Shown here piece after piece: positions 1 through 12,651 of a stretch of 64,000 bases of DNA. Location: the NCBI RefSeq assembly GCF_003597395.2, contig NC_133790.1, positions 20,612,869-20,676,868 on the forward strand, read 5' to 3'. This DNA comes from Chelonoidis abingdonii (taxonomy: Eukaryota; Chordata; Testudines; Testudinidae). The translations under genes were made by a program, and so were the position numbers. The notes under the pieces are model-generated. The model had not been told where the DNA came from, searched no databases, and saw nothing but the letters and a program-made list of their open reading frames with translations. The stretch's first letter is position 1, and the number at the start of each line of letters is the position of its first letter.

Positions 1-452
1 AGGAGGGACTATCTTTTTCGCTTCCTTGGTCAGTAGAGTTCACTGATAGTTGATGCACTTGGGCAATAGGGAGAGTGGGCCTTCAGCACTTCCGAGCTTG
101 AAATTTTGCAGTGGCTTTGTTAGCATAAAGTCTGGATCTGCCTATTGCACTGGTGACATATTAATCAATCTGCTTAAACCAGAGCGCAACAGTGAACACC
201 GTATCCAACAAAATATAAAAGGAGCCGCATATTTCAGATGGCCTCATACCATCCCACCAAACTGCCTCTGGGCAAGGGGGCACTTTGCTACAGAGTCTCT
301 TGCTGGGACAAGGGCATTGTTTGCAGGATGCAAAGTTACACCCACACTGTGTTGGAACTCAAGGGCCTGCTTCTGCTGCACTGAAATCATTGTTAGCTTT
401 TCTGCCAGTTACTAAATCATCCTGGCTTCATCAAGTGTCCTCCTTTATTCAG

Positions 453-527
453 GTGGATGAGGAAGCAGCCTTGGAACAGGCAGTCAAGTTCTGTCAGGTT
501 CATATGGGAGCCTCAGCACAGAAACAG
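453..527 (+). CDS. Internal coding exon, 25 codons, phase 0/0
   Basis: A pyrimidine-rich acceptor (tcctttattcag) precedes the exon and a strong donor (CAG|GTAAGC) follows. The frame reads [25 protein letters not shown] in two parts: an acidic/hydrophobic helix-like stretch followed by a small polar tail. It ends on a codon boundary and therefore joins in frame to the exon at 27143, implying an intron of 26.6 kb. The sequence upstream in the same frame is open but reads like intron. The short length makes this the least certain of the five exons. Confidence 0.6.
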
Positions 528-1126
528 GTAAGCACTAAAACATTCTTTCATTCCTTTACCATCACCAACACTGTTATTTTATGGTCTGATAGTTAGCATT
601 CTAGGGTCTTTCAGGGTCTTTAAGTCTTGTAAGAAACATCTACTTCCTCTTAACATTGTTTTTGAGGAACAAGTATCGTTGGAGATCGGGCGGAGGGAGG
701 AGAGGTTTCACACTTTGAATGTTTAATCAAGTGTTTGTTGCTAAGGATAATTCAATTCTTATTTGTTTCTTAGCCCTTTGTCACATTTCCTTTTTTCTAT
801 GTCCACTAGCTGAAATTTATTTATCTAACTCTTTATACTCTCTTTCCCCTCATCAATTTTTATGATATCAGTCATTACAAAGGCTGTTGCGGGATTGTGA
901 TGACTTGTAATCTATTGCACAATTGAAGTGACCTGATTTAAGATGAGAGACGTAGGTAGCTAACAGTGGAAATCACAGTGATTTCCGTACTTTTACAATG
1001 ACTCCTCTATCTAAATCTTCTAAACCTTTGGACCAGCAGCAGCAGATCTGTATGTATTGTTACATGTAAAAGTCTCATTTTTCATGGTCACCCAGCAACT
1101 CTGTGGTTTCTGGGTTGTACTCCAAG

Positions 1127-1208
1127 CAACAGCTGTGGAACCTGAAGGCAGATGGTTATTTACCTGCCCTTGGAGAGAGACCTAAAGCCAAGAAGAAAGA
1201 GCAAACAG
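1127..1208 (+). other. Exon-like candidate, frame-incompatible with its neighbours
   Basis: The open stretch reads QQLWNLKADGYLPALGERPK then AKKKEQT, with tandem acceptors six bases apart (CCAAG at 1126, CAACAG at 1132) and a strong donor (CAG|GTCAGT). It would follow the 453-527 exon in phase 0, but it ends in phase 1, which shifts the frame of the exon at 27143 into a stop. It may be an alternative terminal or poison exon, an exon needing an unseen partner, or chance. Confidence 0.3.
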
Positions 1209-2129
1209 GTCAGTAGGTGTGTCCTATGGTGATTCATGTTGCTGGCAAACCACAGAGTTGACAAAACGACAGGATTTTATGTTTATAGCATCAGCACACA
1301 TGGATTAAGAGCAGAAATAGTGATTCTGAAGTCCAGCTAGAAAAAGTAAAATACATCTTTGAAAAATCCCAGTGTGCTTACTCAATAGCCAGTTTTTAAA
1401 TATTACTCAGCTGCCTTATACAGTATTTCAAAATATAAAAATCTAGCTATATTATTGAGTGACAGCCCTCAAAAATGTATGAACAGTAAACACAAACTTG
1501 TTTGAAATATTTAAAGAAGTCCAAGTTAGAAACTTTTTATTGCTTTCTTATGATATAAAGTGGTAGAAGTAGTATTTTAAAATTGTAAAACTAGATACAA
1601 AAAGTGCTACTGGCTGAGATTTTCTGCACCAAAAATGTAGAATTGTGTATACATACTGAGCCAAATTCAGCCATGACTTAAATACAATATATTCCTCATT
1701 CATAAGAACATTGAAAAATGGATGAAAGTGGTAAAATTGTGTATCTTGTATCAGTTTGGTATTTAATGGGGGTTGCAAAATGAGTATAACTTACACACCA
1801 TAGAGTCTGGAGCAGGAAAAGAACTAACGAGGATGAAAGATAAGCTGGAGGTATACTTTCTCCTACACCTACCCATATAGTTGCTTTTCTTGCTACAATC
1901 CCACACACATCTCCTAGATCAGTAAGCTGCATTCATTTTTCACATCTACTGAATACCTAATCAATACAAGTTATATCACCTGTTTTACAGTCTACTTAGA
2001 CCACCAGTTAAAGTTGCTGATTTTGGCCCAGAGACTTGCATTGTGGGTTCGTCTGCTTACTCTCCTTACCTTATGGCCAATTTTATGTGCCTGCTTGTAT
2101 GTCTCAAACTATAAAGATAAATTCCCCTG

Positions 2130-2425
2130 TTCTAAATAACTTTGAGACCCCTAGTTGTGAATTTGTTTCGTCTATTCCGCCTGTTTTGCTTATGATGCTG
2201 CCAAGATATGTGAAGTGTCAGACCTCTTCTGTGTCAATCCCAGAATGGTCCCTTAGAACATATGCTAACTACTTTTGCTAAACTATCTGTTTGATCTTGT
2301 ATTTAGCTGTGGCGCTCTAAGTACCTTTCCCAGACATGAGAGAGAGCTCTATGTAGCTCGAAAGCTTGCCCCTCTCACCAACAGAAGTTGGTCCAGTGAA
2401 AGGTATTACCTCACCTACTAGGGCT
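2130..2425 (+). repeat. Interspersed repeat with hammerhead-like core (decayed copy)
   Basis: The 3' part (agctctatgtagctcgaaagcttg, then accaacagaagttggtccagtgaaaggtattacctcacctac) matches in order the repeat at 62105-62235 on the other strand. Around 2336-2372 there is a short stem (gagct...agctc) followed by GAAAGC. The upstream CTGANGA box is decayed here (catgaga). The family name is not known to me; it may be the end of a Penelope-like element (inference). Confidence 0.55.
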
Positions 2426-2439
2426 CGCTAATCCCAGAA

Positions 2440-2990
2440 ACTGTTGTTGGGGTTGATACTCATGGTTTTAGTTTTCTTAGTGTTGATTTTCAGCCCTAGT
2501 AACATATGTCTGGAGATTGTTTGTTTTAGCTTGCTTATCTTTGTGGGTATGGGACAGCAAGCTGATGTTATTTGCAAAGATAGGGTCTTCTAGTTTCTGT
2601 GTGAAAGTCTGTTGCAAACCCCTGGGCTGTTTGTGGATTTTCTCATTAGCCAATCTGTTACTAATAGGAAAGTCATCTGTGACATAAGATGTACTTGTCT
2701 GATGCCGGTAGTTACCTTGAGTGGCTTAGTCAGTTTGTTGTTATGTATTACTTGGCATGTTATATTTTCATAGAAGCTTTGAAGAATAATCACAGATTTC
2801 TGGGGGATTCCATAGTGATGCAGCAATTTCCAATAGACAGTTCTATCTACTGTGTCAAAGTCTTTTTAGAAATCTATTAAATTCATGTAGAGCGATGACT
2901 GACTACAATTCGATCAACAGTTCTATGATGATACATGGGGTTACTGTTTGATCTTTACATTACAGCCTGAATAATGTCAAACCCCACCCT
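2440..2990 (-). pseudogene. Decayed non-LTR (RTE-like) reverse transcriptase fragment
   Basis: On the - strand, about 2826 to 2590 reads LHHYGIPQKSVIILQSFYEN, then CQVIHNNKLTKPLKVTTGIRQ and a degraded core. Downstream, about 2600-2460, comes ANNISLLSHTHKDKQAKT in place of the usual ADD catalytic box. This order (LRHYGIP..., TGVRQGCLLSP, FADDIALLSHT) is characteristic of RTE-type endonuclease/reverse-transcriptase LINEs. The catalytic aspartates are replaced by Asn and the frame is broken, so it is a dead relic lying in the first intron. The clade assignment is tentative. Confidence 0.65.
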
Positions 2991-4339
2991 CTCTCAAGAA
3001 GGCCACAAAGCTGTCACAATAGGAATGGGGATGAAGGTCTTTCTGATGAATGAATGGGTAACATGAAGACAGGAGGGCTTCTGTGTCATGCATTTAGGGC
3101 TTTCACTAATTCTGTCTCCTCAAAAGAAATGTTTTGCTGTGCTTGAGACAGGACTTTTCTTATAACTTAAGAACCGTAATTTATTAGCCCCAGGCACAAT
3201 AACCAGAAATTTGCTTCTAGAATTAGCATTAGTCTGTGAACAAAGAGGTCAGAAACCAGAAGACAACTGAGCATATTGAACTTCTACAGTCACACCACTT
3301 GGGAATCTTTAAACCTGGGCTTCTATTCTATTTTTTTGATTAATCATTCCTTAGATGTAGAGTGCCATAACATAAATTAGAAAAATGAAAACCTGAAGCA
3401 TTAGGATTACAGCAGCACTCATTAACTAAGATCCCTTTTCTTGTCTTGATAGAAGTTTGTCCTCTTCTGCTTGATATATGTATTACAAACACACCTTTTA
3501 TTGTTCAGGTGCACTTGTAAAGTTAGCATGTCAAACAATGTCTCAGAGTGCAGTTGGTTTAAAGGCCTAGATCATTTGTCCTCACATAGACCAACTTAAT
3601 TATTTTTTTTTTCTATTTGAGAGTTTTGGTGAAGATACTGGTTTAACGTTTTATGCTGCAAGAATTCTTCCCATTCTGCTAATACACAATACTCTCTACA
3701 GGTGTAGAATCTTAGAAGTGATGGTAGTGGATTTTAATTATTGGCATTATTAGCATTTATTAAAACAATTGTATTAACAAGATAAAACAAATTATCTCTT
3801 TCCTTCTCCTAGAAATATAAGCAGGCAAGAGAAGTAGGAGCAGATAGTCCAATGTGCTAAATGTTACACTTCTCATATAGTTGCAAGGACACTACATTTT
3901 ATACTCTATTCAAGTTGTTTATGGAGTATTTTGCAATGCAACTTCATTTAAGAAGCAATTTGGCAAGTTCTTGAGAACTGATTGTTTGTTTGATTTCTTG
4001 AAGGAAGGAGGTAGAAGGAGGTGCAGGAGTCTCTCTTGATTTGATTTTCAGTGGAAGGTCTTGTTCTCTATATTGACCCCATCAGGTAGCCAGTAACATT
4101 TTCCTGTTAAAACTACACAAATGACTACAAATAGTGCAAGTGGCAATATAGCAGGGACTTTTTCTCTTCCCACATAGTCTACTCTTTAACTTGTTTCTTT
4201 ATAAAGAAATCTGGGATCAGAAGGTAAATCATGTCTTTATTTTTCCTTTAAAACAAAAAATTTTAGTCTGATTTGTGACCTAGATTGTAAAACTAATATG
4301 CTGAGTAGTGAATTTCTTAAAACAAACCATGCTTTTGTT

Positions 4340-5329
4340 CAGAGTGCTTTGATTTAAATCATGATTTAAATAACCAAATGGAAAGCCTTGATTTAAATGA
4401 TCAATTTTAATCAACTTTTCCATTTGTATTTCAGTTATTTTCTAAAGAAAGGTGCACTCTCATTGGTTGTGTTAACCATTAAAATATGTTGATTTACAAC
4501 TAAATAGATCATTTGCACTAGATTTGGTACAACTTTTTGCTATCTAGGAAGGTTAACTATTACTAAATAACTACTAGTATGTGTGTATGTATGTATACAT
4601 ATATATGGAGAGAGAGAGAGAAATTATATAGCTCAGTATTTTCAGATTCTTATTAACTGAACATTTTGAGTGTGGCAGAAAATGGTGAATGATATATTGC
4701 TTATTTACTAGGTAATTAGCTTCTTGCTTGTGATTTGTGCAAAATCTTATTGGGATGGTAACTGGAATTTAATTAATCACACAAAATGGCATATCAAATT
4801 TATTTTTATTAAACAAAACAACCTTAAATGTTTTAAATACATAAACTTCTCTTATCAAAACATGTTTCACATTTACAGCTAAATTATTTATTAAACTGAG
4901 GCATTAACTGTAGTCAGTGAATTTAACTGATTATTTCACTTCAGCCTGGGAAAATATTCAAATATGCTTAAGTGAAAGTGACAGGAATTTGTATTGCTAG
5001 TTTCATCTAGCTCTTGAAATGAGACCATCTCTTCAGTTAGGCTGCCCTATTGTGCCATATTTATTAAGTTTGATCTCAAAAGTTAGATGTTTTTTCCTTA
5101 ATTCTTTCTTTATATAGAAAAGCAGCCTTGAACTCAAAGTTTTATAGAGGCTCACAGATTCAGCATATTTATTTTTATTTAAATGTCTTAAGAGACTATA
5201 ATATGTTTTGTATAACAGGCTTAATTTTAAAAAGAGAAACTTATAGTTTAAATGACAACATTAAAAAAATCTGATGTAAATAAAACATTTTATTTTTCTT
5301 TCAAAAACAATTGATTTTTATCCATCCTG
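4340..5329 (+). mobile_element. Non-autonomous hAT-type element, copy A (about 1 kb)
   Basis: It starts cagagtgctttgatttaaatcatg and ends caattgatttttatccatcctg, which are imperfect terminal inverted repeats (outer CAG.../...CTG). The flanks cttttgtt (4332-4339) and ctgttgtt (5330-5337) match at 7 of 8 bases, as expected of a hAT insertion. It has no coding potential. It aligns in the same orientation with 56602-58003 over most of its length (gattcttaa..., gaatgat...cttatttacta, cttgtgattt). A microsatellite (tgta/tata/ga repeats, 4580-4621) has grown inside it. Confidence 0.75.
4580..4621. repeat. Compound microsatellite
   Basis: Runs of TG, TATG, TA and GA dinucleotides inside hAT copy A. 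Confidence 0.8.
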
Positions 5330-6239
5330 CTGTTGTTCCATACTGGAAATAACTTGCTGCTAAGTAGAGTTTTGAGAAGGTTAGCATGACCAATTGAGTT
5401 ATGTTAGTTTTCGGATGCTAAGATTCTGGGAATGTGACTAGTTTACCACCAGATCCTCTAGCAAAGTCATGCAATATTCGGTCACGTAGCTAAAGTCTGA
5501 GATGGGAGAACACTGCAAACAAATATAGTCTTGAAAGCAACTGTTAGAGCAGATTTGATGTCAGAGTACACTGGAACAAAACAGGTTCTCCTAGTAAGTC
5601 ATTTCTAATAAAACTTACTTTCTAATTTAACATATGCCTTTCTTCAGAGCCTTCTAGGAACTCCCTTTTGGGAAGGTGGAAATCTGAATTTTAGAGATTA
5701 TTCAACATAGTCAGTTTGAGACTTTTCTGCTGGGGATCTGATCTTGAATAGCATGGAGGTGACGTATTATTGCTAGTTCAAAGCCATGAATTAATATGCA
5801 GGCACTGGAATATTTGCTCTACAGGACATCTGTCTGGTTCCAATAGAGTGAATCCCGCTTTATCTCAAACCAGCAAATATTTACCTCCTGTGAACAAATG
5901 GTGCTAATGTGTAAAACAGCAGCAACCCAAGGAGAGAGGCCCATGTTACTGGAGGGTTTGGATGAGAAAATTGACTCACAAGATCTGTGATTTTTCTGTT
6001 GTTTTTATCAGTTTTTAACAAGCCAGTATGTCGGGTGTTTTCTTTCATGGCCACAGGTAGCACAGATTTTACCACCGTAACAGCCAATCAGCATGCATAT
6101 TTGTTCTGAAGACTTTTATTGGCTGCCAGAACTAGTGACTGAATGGGATGTCCAATCAATACCTGCTTTTTTAAACTTTTTTCCAGCCCCATCAGGGAAG
6201 TTTTTCACCTGGCTTTTTGGCAGCATTGTTTTCAGGGGT

Positions 6240-6510
6240 GTTGGTATTGTCATGTCTCTTTAAAGATGAGCAGAAAATAAGTCAATACAAGTGTTCTAGC
6301 GATGCCAACTTAATCCCTGGTGAAGACACAGCAAGGTTGATGGAAGAATGCTTTTGTCGTCCTAGCTACCACCAGTCAAGGTGCTGGAGTTCCTTCAGTG
6401 ACTGAAAAACCCCTTCAGTCACTGTAGGATGCATCTACATTATGGGGTTACAGGACATAACTCAGCAAAGCAGCTATGCCATTGAAGCCCCTCTAGTGTA
6501 GACAACCCCT
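6240..6510. repeat. Probable DNA-transposon fragment
   Basis: The right part has short inverted ends (gcatctacatta near 6430 and tagtgtagac near 6493), in the style of Harbinger-like MITEs, and a local repeat, ccttcagtgactg/ccttcagtcactg, around 6390-6425. Boundaries are uncertain. Confidence 0.35.
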
Positions 6511-6705
6511 AAAAGTTTGTTAAACTGTTACTTCTCTTATGTGATCTTATTCGGCGATATGGCAAAGAGAAACATTCCAATCATCTGAGAAAGTTAAGAG
6601 ACGCAGAGAGGATTTGAACCAGTTTATTTTTATTTAAATTTGGCCAGTAGTTAAAAATGCACTTGCCAACCTAGCTTGAGAAATACAATACCATATATTT
6701 GTTTA

Positions 6706-6845
6706 TATAATTATTTATTTGTATTTCCAAAGGACCAGGCCCCCATTTTGCCAGAACAAAAAGATAGTCCCTGCCCCTTAGTCTTAGTTTAAGACAAGAA
6801 ACAACAGGAGGAGAAGACAGATGGGGGGCAGGAATTACTGATTAA
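6706..6845 (-). repeat. SINE 3' part, inverted
   Basis: Reads ttatttgtatttccaaaggaccaggcccc...agaacaaaaagatagtccctgcccc...taagacaag. It is the reverse complement of the tail motif (gggactg...ttgttctgtgtttgtacagcacc...tggtcc...aatacaaat) seen at 43095-43225. Confidence 0.6.
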
Positions 6846-8179
6846 AATGTATAAACAATTGATTAACTACATTTGCAGTTCTATAGTAAAAATGTTCAAA
6901 AGACCAAATAGCCAAGCTTAGCCAGTGTATTGCCTAAAGACAAAATAATACAATATGAAAAGGAGATATACATAGCCCTCCTTCTGGGAAACAATTCTTA
7001 TCTCGCAGCATGTTCCTCTTACACAGTAATGGTATTTCGAAGATATACCCTCAAAATTACCTCTATTTATAGCAAGGTCGTGTACAAGACACAAGCACTT
7101 CAAATGTCACCTAAGATCCAACCCATCAGTTTGTACAAGTTCCTTAGTTTGTTGTTCTGTACCTTTCCTCATCTCTTGTTTACCACATTCCAGGTACCAA
7201 TAGGCATGAAGGCAGCTCCCAAACTTGTACCAGGGCAAACCATTAACGTATCTTGCCTTTGCCAGTTTGATATTCACTAGTGCCAAAAGCTTCATTTAGC
7301 ATTGCACAGTATATATCTTGACATAAACAAAAATGTTAACATAACTACCCACATGCTAAATATAATACAATATTAACGTGGTGTGTCCTACACCTACCAT
7401 TTATTGGCTGAACAGAATACAAGGAAACAATGAGACAATAGCAACCTTCCTACCAAATATCTTGGATCCAAAGGGAAAGCTTTCCTCCAACCCTTATACA
7501 GTTTCTCTGAGAGCATCCTTTTTTTAGTGCTAGGTCCTAGGCCTCTACTTATTTGCCCCACAGCTCCACTACTCCAAGACTGGGACCTGGCTTCAGCACC
7601 ATTGTTTCTCATTGTGGCTCCACTGAGTCCAAAAAAAAAATTGATCTTTTGTTGGATACTTTGCCCTTTTGGGATCTATGCAAACAGCATATGTTTTCAG
7701 TGACACAGGAAAGCCTTTTCAAAACAAGTCAGCATTATTAATCAACTGGAATACAGTATTTTAGGGTCTTTTGCTTAGAATGGAAAAGCAAAGCTTACAC
7801 ATGTCCATGCTGTCAGCACAACATGTTTCTTTGGTTCAAAAACATCCAGGACTCCATCCCTCCCACAGTCCTGGGCAGGAGAGTTCTTATTGCAGCCTCC
7901 TAACATCTTACTTCTTTGTTTCAAGCTCTAGTCATGCTGCTCTCTCGTGTTTTGCATCGCTTGGCTGACAGTTAGTGTCTGGTTGTTGGTCTTCTGTTAT
8001 CTCTCCAAGGTAACTCCATCCATATGTTGACTGTTCTTGAGAGTTCATTCATATCAACCCAGACACCTACTCAACCAACACCCATTTCCTATTTCCTTGT
8101 CTCATAGGAGAAATTAACTTCTTCAGTCCTACTAGGTCACAATACAAAGTGAGTGGGAAAAACTATTCAAGTTCAAGAG

Positions 8180-8560
8180 CGTGTATGTGGTGGCACCAGA
8201 GAAGAGGAAATTGCAGTAGTCAAAACAGGAAATAACAAGACATGAAGAATAATTTCAGCAAAAGTAGGGTCAAATAAGGACAAATTCAGCTAATGTCCAA
8301 GAGACAGACCTGTGAGGTTTGCGAAGATAAAGATAGTAAAGGGAGATCTTCAGTATTTCTTGTTTTTGAAGTAGAGGTAAGGTACAACTTAGTGGAAGTG
8401 AGTAGAATAAGAGTAAAGAGAGGGAACTTTGATTTAAAACATTCAGTAGTAATAAATTATGGTGCTGTAAACCAAAGGGACTTAACAGATTACGTCAGAC
8501 ATATAGTTGAGAATTGAAAGATTAGAGAGAGAGTCAAAGAAGTTGTAGAATGGATTGTTT
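8180..8560. repeat. Possible interspersed repeat segment
   Basis: The stretch ggaaattgcagtagtcaaaac...gagagagagtcaaagaagttgtag resembles in style a segment at 44270-44400. It looks like an old repeat rather than a gene, although one frame is open for 74 codons. Confidence 0.3.
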
Positions 8561-9749
8561 TCTGCACAAAAGCAACATCCAAACTTTATTGCAAGGCAAT
8601 AAGAAATTTATTTTTGTTTTATCGGAATAACTTTTAATCTGAATATTGAACATTAGCTAAAATGAGCAAGGTCCATTTTTGAAAATTGATTTATTTCAGG
8701 TACTTTCTTACAGGAATTCTGCTGTGCTTCCTTACATTAAGATTTGTTTTAAAAGCTCTTTTTTTTTTTTATCATTATTAACATACATGAACTTTCAGTA
8801 CAAGTGTTAAAATATCTTATTCAGAACCTATATTGGGTACCTTTTAAAAGACCAATTTGTTTCATCAACCTCTTATGATTATCTGCGTATTTATTATCTT
8901 CAGATTTAAAAAACGATAGCCATACCATAAAATCTGCTTGAGCCTGTGGTAAGGCTGCCTGTCTCTCCTCTCCACCCCCAGCCTTCCCCCCAACTGAAAG
9001 TGTTTCCCATACTTTATTTCTCTGTGCAACTAATTTTACGGAGATCTATACTTTTCCAAAAATAAGCTGCTATACAACTGGCTGCTAGCAGTAATTGTAT
9101 TAAGATACCATTATATCAATGCACGGTATTAAGGAAAAAGCAAACAAATATGTTCAGATTTCGATGATCTTGAGCTGGACAAAACGTGCAGTATGTGCCT
9201 CAGTGCAGACATAAATATAATCTGAGAACACTAGATTTCCAGTTTCACAAAATATAAAGAGGAGTCACTTCAATTAAATAACACAGATACTCCATGTTTC
9301 TAAAACATAATTATATCTACTTTTATACTTCTGTAAATTGTTTGGAAGAGGTTTTCTACAGCACGTCCAGATTTACTCCATTAAGGCCTCAGGTACTGGC
9401 AAGTGTATATGAGTTTACAGAAGTAAATATGTGGTGCGGACATAGATATAAAATGCAAACCAAAACAAAAGATTGTTAGGGAGCATTTAATTTCTTCACA
9501 ATATTTCTTAGTCACTAATTTTGCTGAGACAGAGTCTGCTGGTCATTAAAACATAGTGAAAGCCTCAGCTTTTTTAGCTAAGTAGTCGCTTGTCCTCTTG
9601 CTGAAACAATTTGGGGATTTTCCCTGCATCCAGTGAATTGGTTTGGTTGATGGGAGAACATGGGCAGTACTTATTGGAATGGATTGGGTGAGGTATATGC
9701 CACACATGCATTTTACATACATAGATATATATCGAGAAACCATGACAGT

Positions 9750-10050
9750 AAATCATAGGCATTTAAGCATTAGAGATGGAAGAGACACTTCAGATCATCT
9801 AGTTTGTTTTACCTGCAAATACAGAATTGTTCCTTTCAATATATTTTCTAGTACATTGTCCAGTCCACTGCTCTAGGGAGACTATTCTGTGGTATGATAG
9901 ATCTTACCATCTGAAATGTTTTTCTGATATCCTACCTAAATGTTCTCCTTAATTTCATCCCACTGCTTATAAAATTATACCCCTTTGTACCACTCTAAAT
10001 AGTTTTTCTCCCTTCGTGGTGTTTATACCCCTCAGAAGGTACTCTTAGTT
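9750..10050 (-). repeat. CR1 LINE 3' fragment, antisense
   Basis: The order atcataggcatttaag...gagatggaagagacacttcagatcatctagtttg...cccactgcttataaaattatacccctttg follows the antisense of CR1 3' sequence (agagggaccn...tcatctagtc...). It is highly diverged. Confidence 0.5.
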
Positions 10051-10218
10051 GTTTAACAAAGCTATATATTTTTAGCTCTAATATTTTCTTATAGTCTCTG
10101 AAGTCAATGGGATTTTAAGCATGTGCTTAAAGTTAAACATATGGTTAACTACTTTGCTGACTTAAGGCCAAAGAAAGGAAATACCTTCTCCCTGCTCCAA
10201 GACTTGATGTTCCTGCGT

Positions 10219-10495
10219 GAGAGAGGCAACGTGAGCTACTGAGTAAGGTACTGGACTAGCACATGGGAGAGAGGGGTTCTAGTCACAGCTCTGTCCCAGA
10301 TCTGCTGTGTCACCTTGGGCAAGATACTTCACTTTCTGTATCTGTTTCTCCTCCTACACTTTGGCTGTCTTGTCTGTTTAGATAGTAAGAAGGCAGGGAC
10401 TGTCTTGATATGTTTTTGTTCAGTTTCTGGAACACTACAGACTGAGTCATAGTTTGTCTCTCTCAACCCTACTGTAATACAAACAATGATATATA
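10219..10495 (+). repeat. tRNA-derived SINE
   Basis: The head contains gagctactgagtaaggtactggactagcac and ggttctagtcacagctctg, positioned like A- and B-box regions. A MIR-like core follows (tgtgtcaccttgggcaagatacttcactttctgtatctgtttc), then the tail ...ggcagggactgtcttgatatgtttttgttcag...aatacaaacaatgata, shared with the other SINE copies in the window. Confidence 0.65.
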
Positions 10496-10995
10496 GAATC
10501 CATCATCACATTGGCCTTTTTTGCTATTGTATTATATTGCAAATGCCTACTTAATTTCTTGTCCACTATCTCGTCTAGTATTCCATTCTCCGTCTCTTCC
10601 AGTTATATTGCTTTCCAGCTTTCTCCCTCTCCTTAAATATCTTTCATATTTTTTTCACCCCAGATATATTTATTGCATTTTTCCAAGTATTATTTTATTT
10701 CCTGTCCACATATCTAACATCCAAAGGGCACTCTCAATTATTTTTGTCCTCAAAATACTTCCCAAGTTACCAACATATGTGAATTTAATAAATATCCTGT
10801 TTACTTCCACTTCTGTATATTTCATGAAAAAATTAAATAAAACCAAACTTAACACTTGTCTGCTGTGGCACTCTTCCTAATCTGTACATTATTGTTTAAC
10901 ATTACTCAGTTTATGGTCTTTCAGGTAGATTTCATTCTATAACAAAATTCAGATCCAAACCTTTTTGAATTCATCTTGTGAGTAGGATTTCTCAA

Positions 10996-11107
10996 CAGGG
11001 GTTTGGCTCTGTGCTCCAGCTCCGTTCCAGCTCCAGGCAAAAACTTACAGCTCCACTGCTCCAGAGCTGCTCTGCGCTTCAGCTCCGGGCTCCGCTCCAA
11101 AGCCCTG
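10996..11107. mobile_element. Short hAT-type MITE (112 bp)
   Basis: Ends are CAGGGGTTTGG...CCAAAGCCCTG, with a perfect 8-bp duplication tttctcaa on both sides (10988-10995 and 11108-11115). The interior is built from degenerate gctccagctccg repeats. Confidence 0.9.
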
Positions 11108-12103
11108 TTTCTCAAGACTTGTATATTAAATGTGTTTATAAAGTCGGAATATATTAGATATTATGCATTCTCTTCATTCACTGATTTTTTTATTTTTTTT
11201 TACTGAATTACACAATCAGATTTGTCTGGCATTGTTTGTTCTTTATAAATCATTGTTAATTGTTGTTCACAGTTCCATTATCTTCTAGTTATTTAATGAT
11301 TCTCAGTAGTTATTTCATTGTTTCTTTGCTATAGTCATTTTTATGAAACCAGTATTACTAAAGAATACAGACTCCAGAATGTGAATGTTATATTTTAAGA
11401 TAATGAGAATTAAATATGTAATTTCCTAGCCGTTATGATTGTGGAGAATCCTTAAAGGCTCAAAAAACAAACCCTAAAAGACATTTTGATGGGGAAAAAA
11501 ATTAACCAGCTCTAAACAAAACCCCAAACCTCTTTTCTCGAATTCTGAATAGTTCTTTAATTAAGATTTTTCTCTTTTATCCAACTCATTCTTCATCATA
11601 ATATGGTGAGGCCATAAGGAAGGGGGCAAAAGATGGCCTTTTTGATTAAAACACACAACTTGAGAATAAGGAAACCAAAGTTGTATTCCAACCTAATTCA
11701 TAGACTTTGAGAGACCTTTGTTGAGTCACTTAACCACCTTACTTCATTGTGATAGAATGGTGACTCTTTCTTGGAAGGAGGTGGGCTGTAAGAAAAATAC
11801 GTTAATAAAGGTTTTAATGTAAAGTGATGATAAAGGTACTAGCTATATTTATATATAAGGAGAGTTTTTGTGTAATAGCTTTTGGTTTTCTTCTGAGTCT
11901 AAGGGACTCTCTTTAAAAACTGAATTGCATTATGAAGGATAATTGTTTCCACTGCTTGGCCCAGATAATTTTTGAAGACAAAAAAGCCAAGAAAAATTGG
12001 AGCAGGGTGGAAAAAAATTCCTCTATATCTGATCTGAAAATACTTCACATTTTCCAGCCTTTTCTGAGTGTGATGTTGTAGCTGAAAGGGCTAATGTGAT
12101 CTT

Positions 12104-12613
12104 TGGTTGTATAAACAGGGGAATCTCGAGAAGGAGTAAAGAGATTATTTTACCTCTGTATTTGGCACTGGTGCGTCCACTGTCCAGTTCTGGCGTCTAC
12201 AATTCAAGAAATATGTTGATAAATTGGAAAGGGTTCAGAGAAGAGCCATGAGAATGATTAAACAATTGAAAAACATGTCTTTAGGGGTAGGCACGAGGAG
12301 CTCAATCTGTTCAGCTTAACAAGAGAAGGTTAAAGGTGACTTGATCAGTCTATAAGTACCTCCGTGGAGAACAAATAGTTGATAATGGGCTCTTTAATCT
12401 AGCAAGGAAAGGGAAAGAAGATCCAGTGGCTGAAAGTTGAAGCTAGGCAATTTCAGACTGTAAATAATAGCGTAAATTTTAACATCACTGACAATTTTGA
12501 AATCAAAGTTTGCGTTTATTTATTTATATTTTTAACAGTGTGCTCTACTTCAAAAAAGTAAGTCAGACAAGATGATCATAGTGGTCCCTTTATGTCTTGG
12601 AATCTATGAAACT
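12104..12613 (+). mobile_element. CR1 LINE 3' end, sense
   Basis: The sequence reads the end of the CR1 ORF2 (aagagccatgagaatgattaaa, gagctcaatctgttcagcttaacaagagaaggttaaagg, tataagtacct, acaaatagttgataatgggctctttaatctagcaagg). It then runs into the 3' tail gatgatcatagtggtccctttatgtcttggaatctatgaa, where CR1 ends. The frame is broken and part of the ORF end is deleted (after gcgtaaattttaaca), so it is 5'-truncated and dead. CR1 is the dominant LINE of turtles and birds. Confidence 0.85.
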
Positions 12614-12651
12614 TTCCTTCTAGCTGCCAAAAAAAAAAAAGTAAACTGTGA

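Noticed and set aside
50..415. 121-codon ORF at the left edge
   Set aside because: No domain, no splice or promoter context, and it differs in frame from the supported exon at 453.
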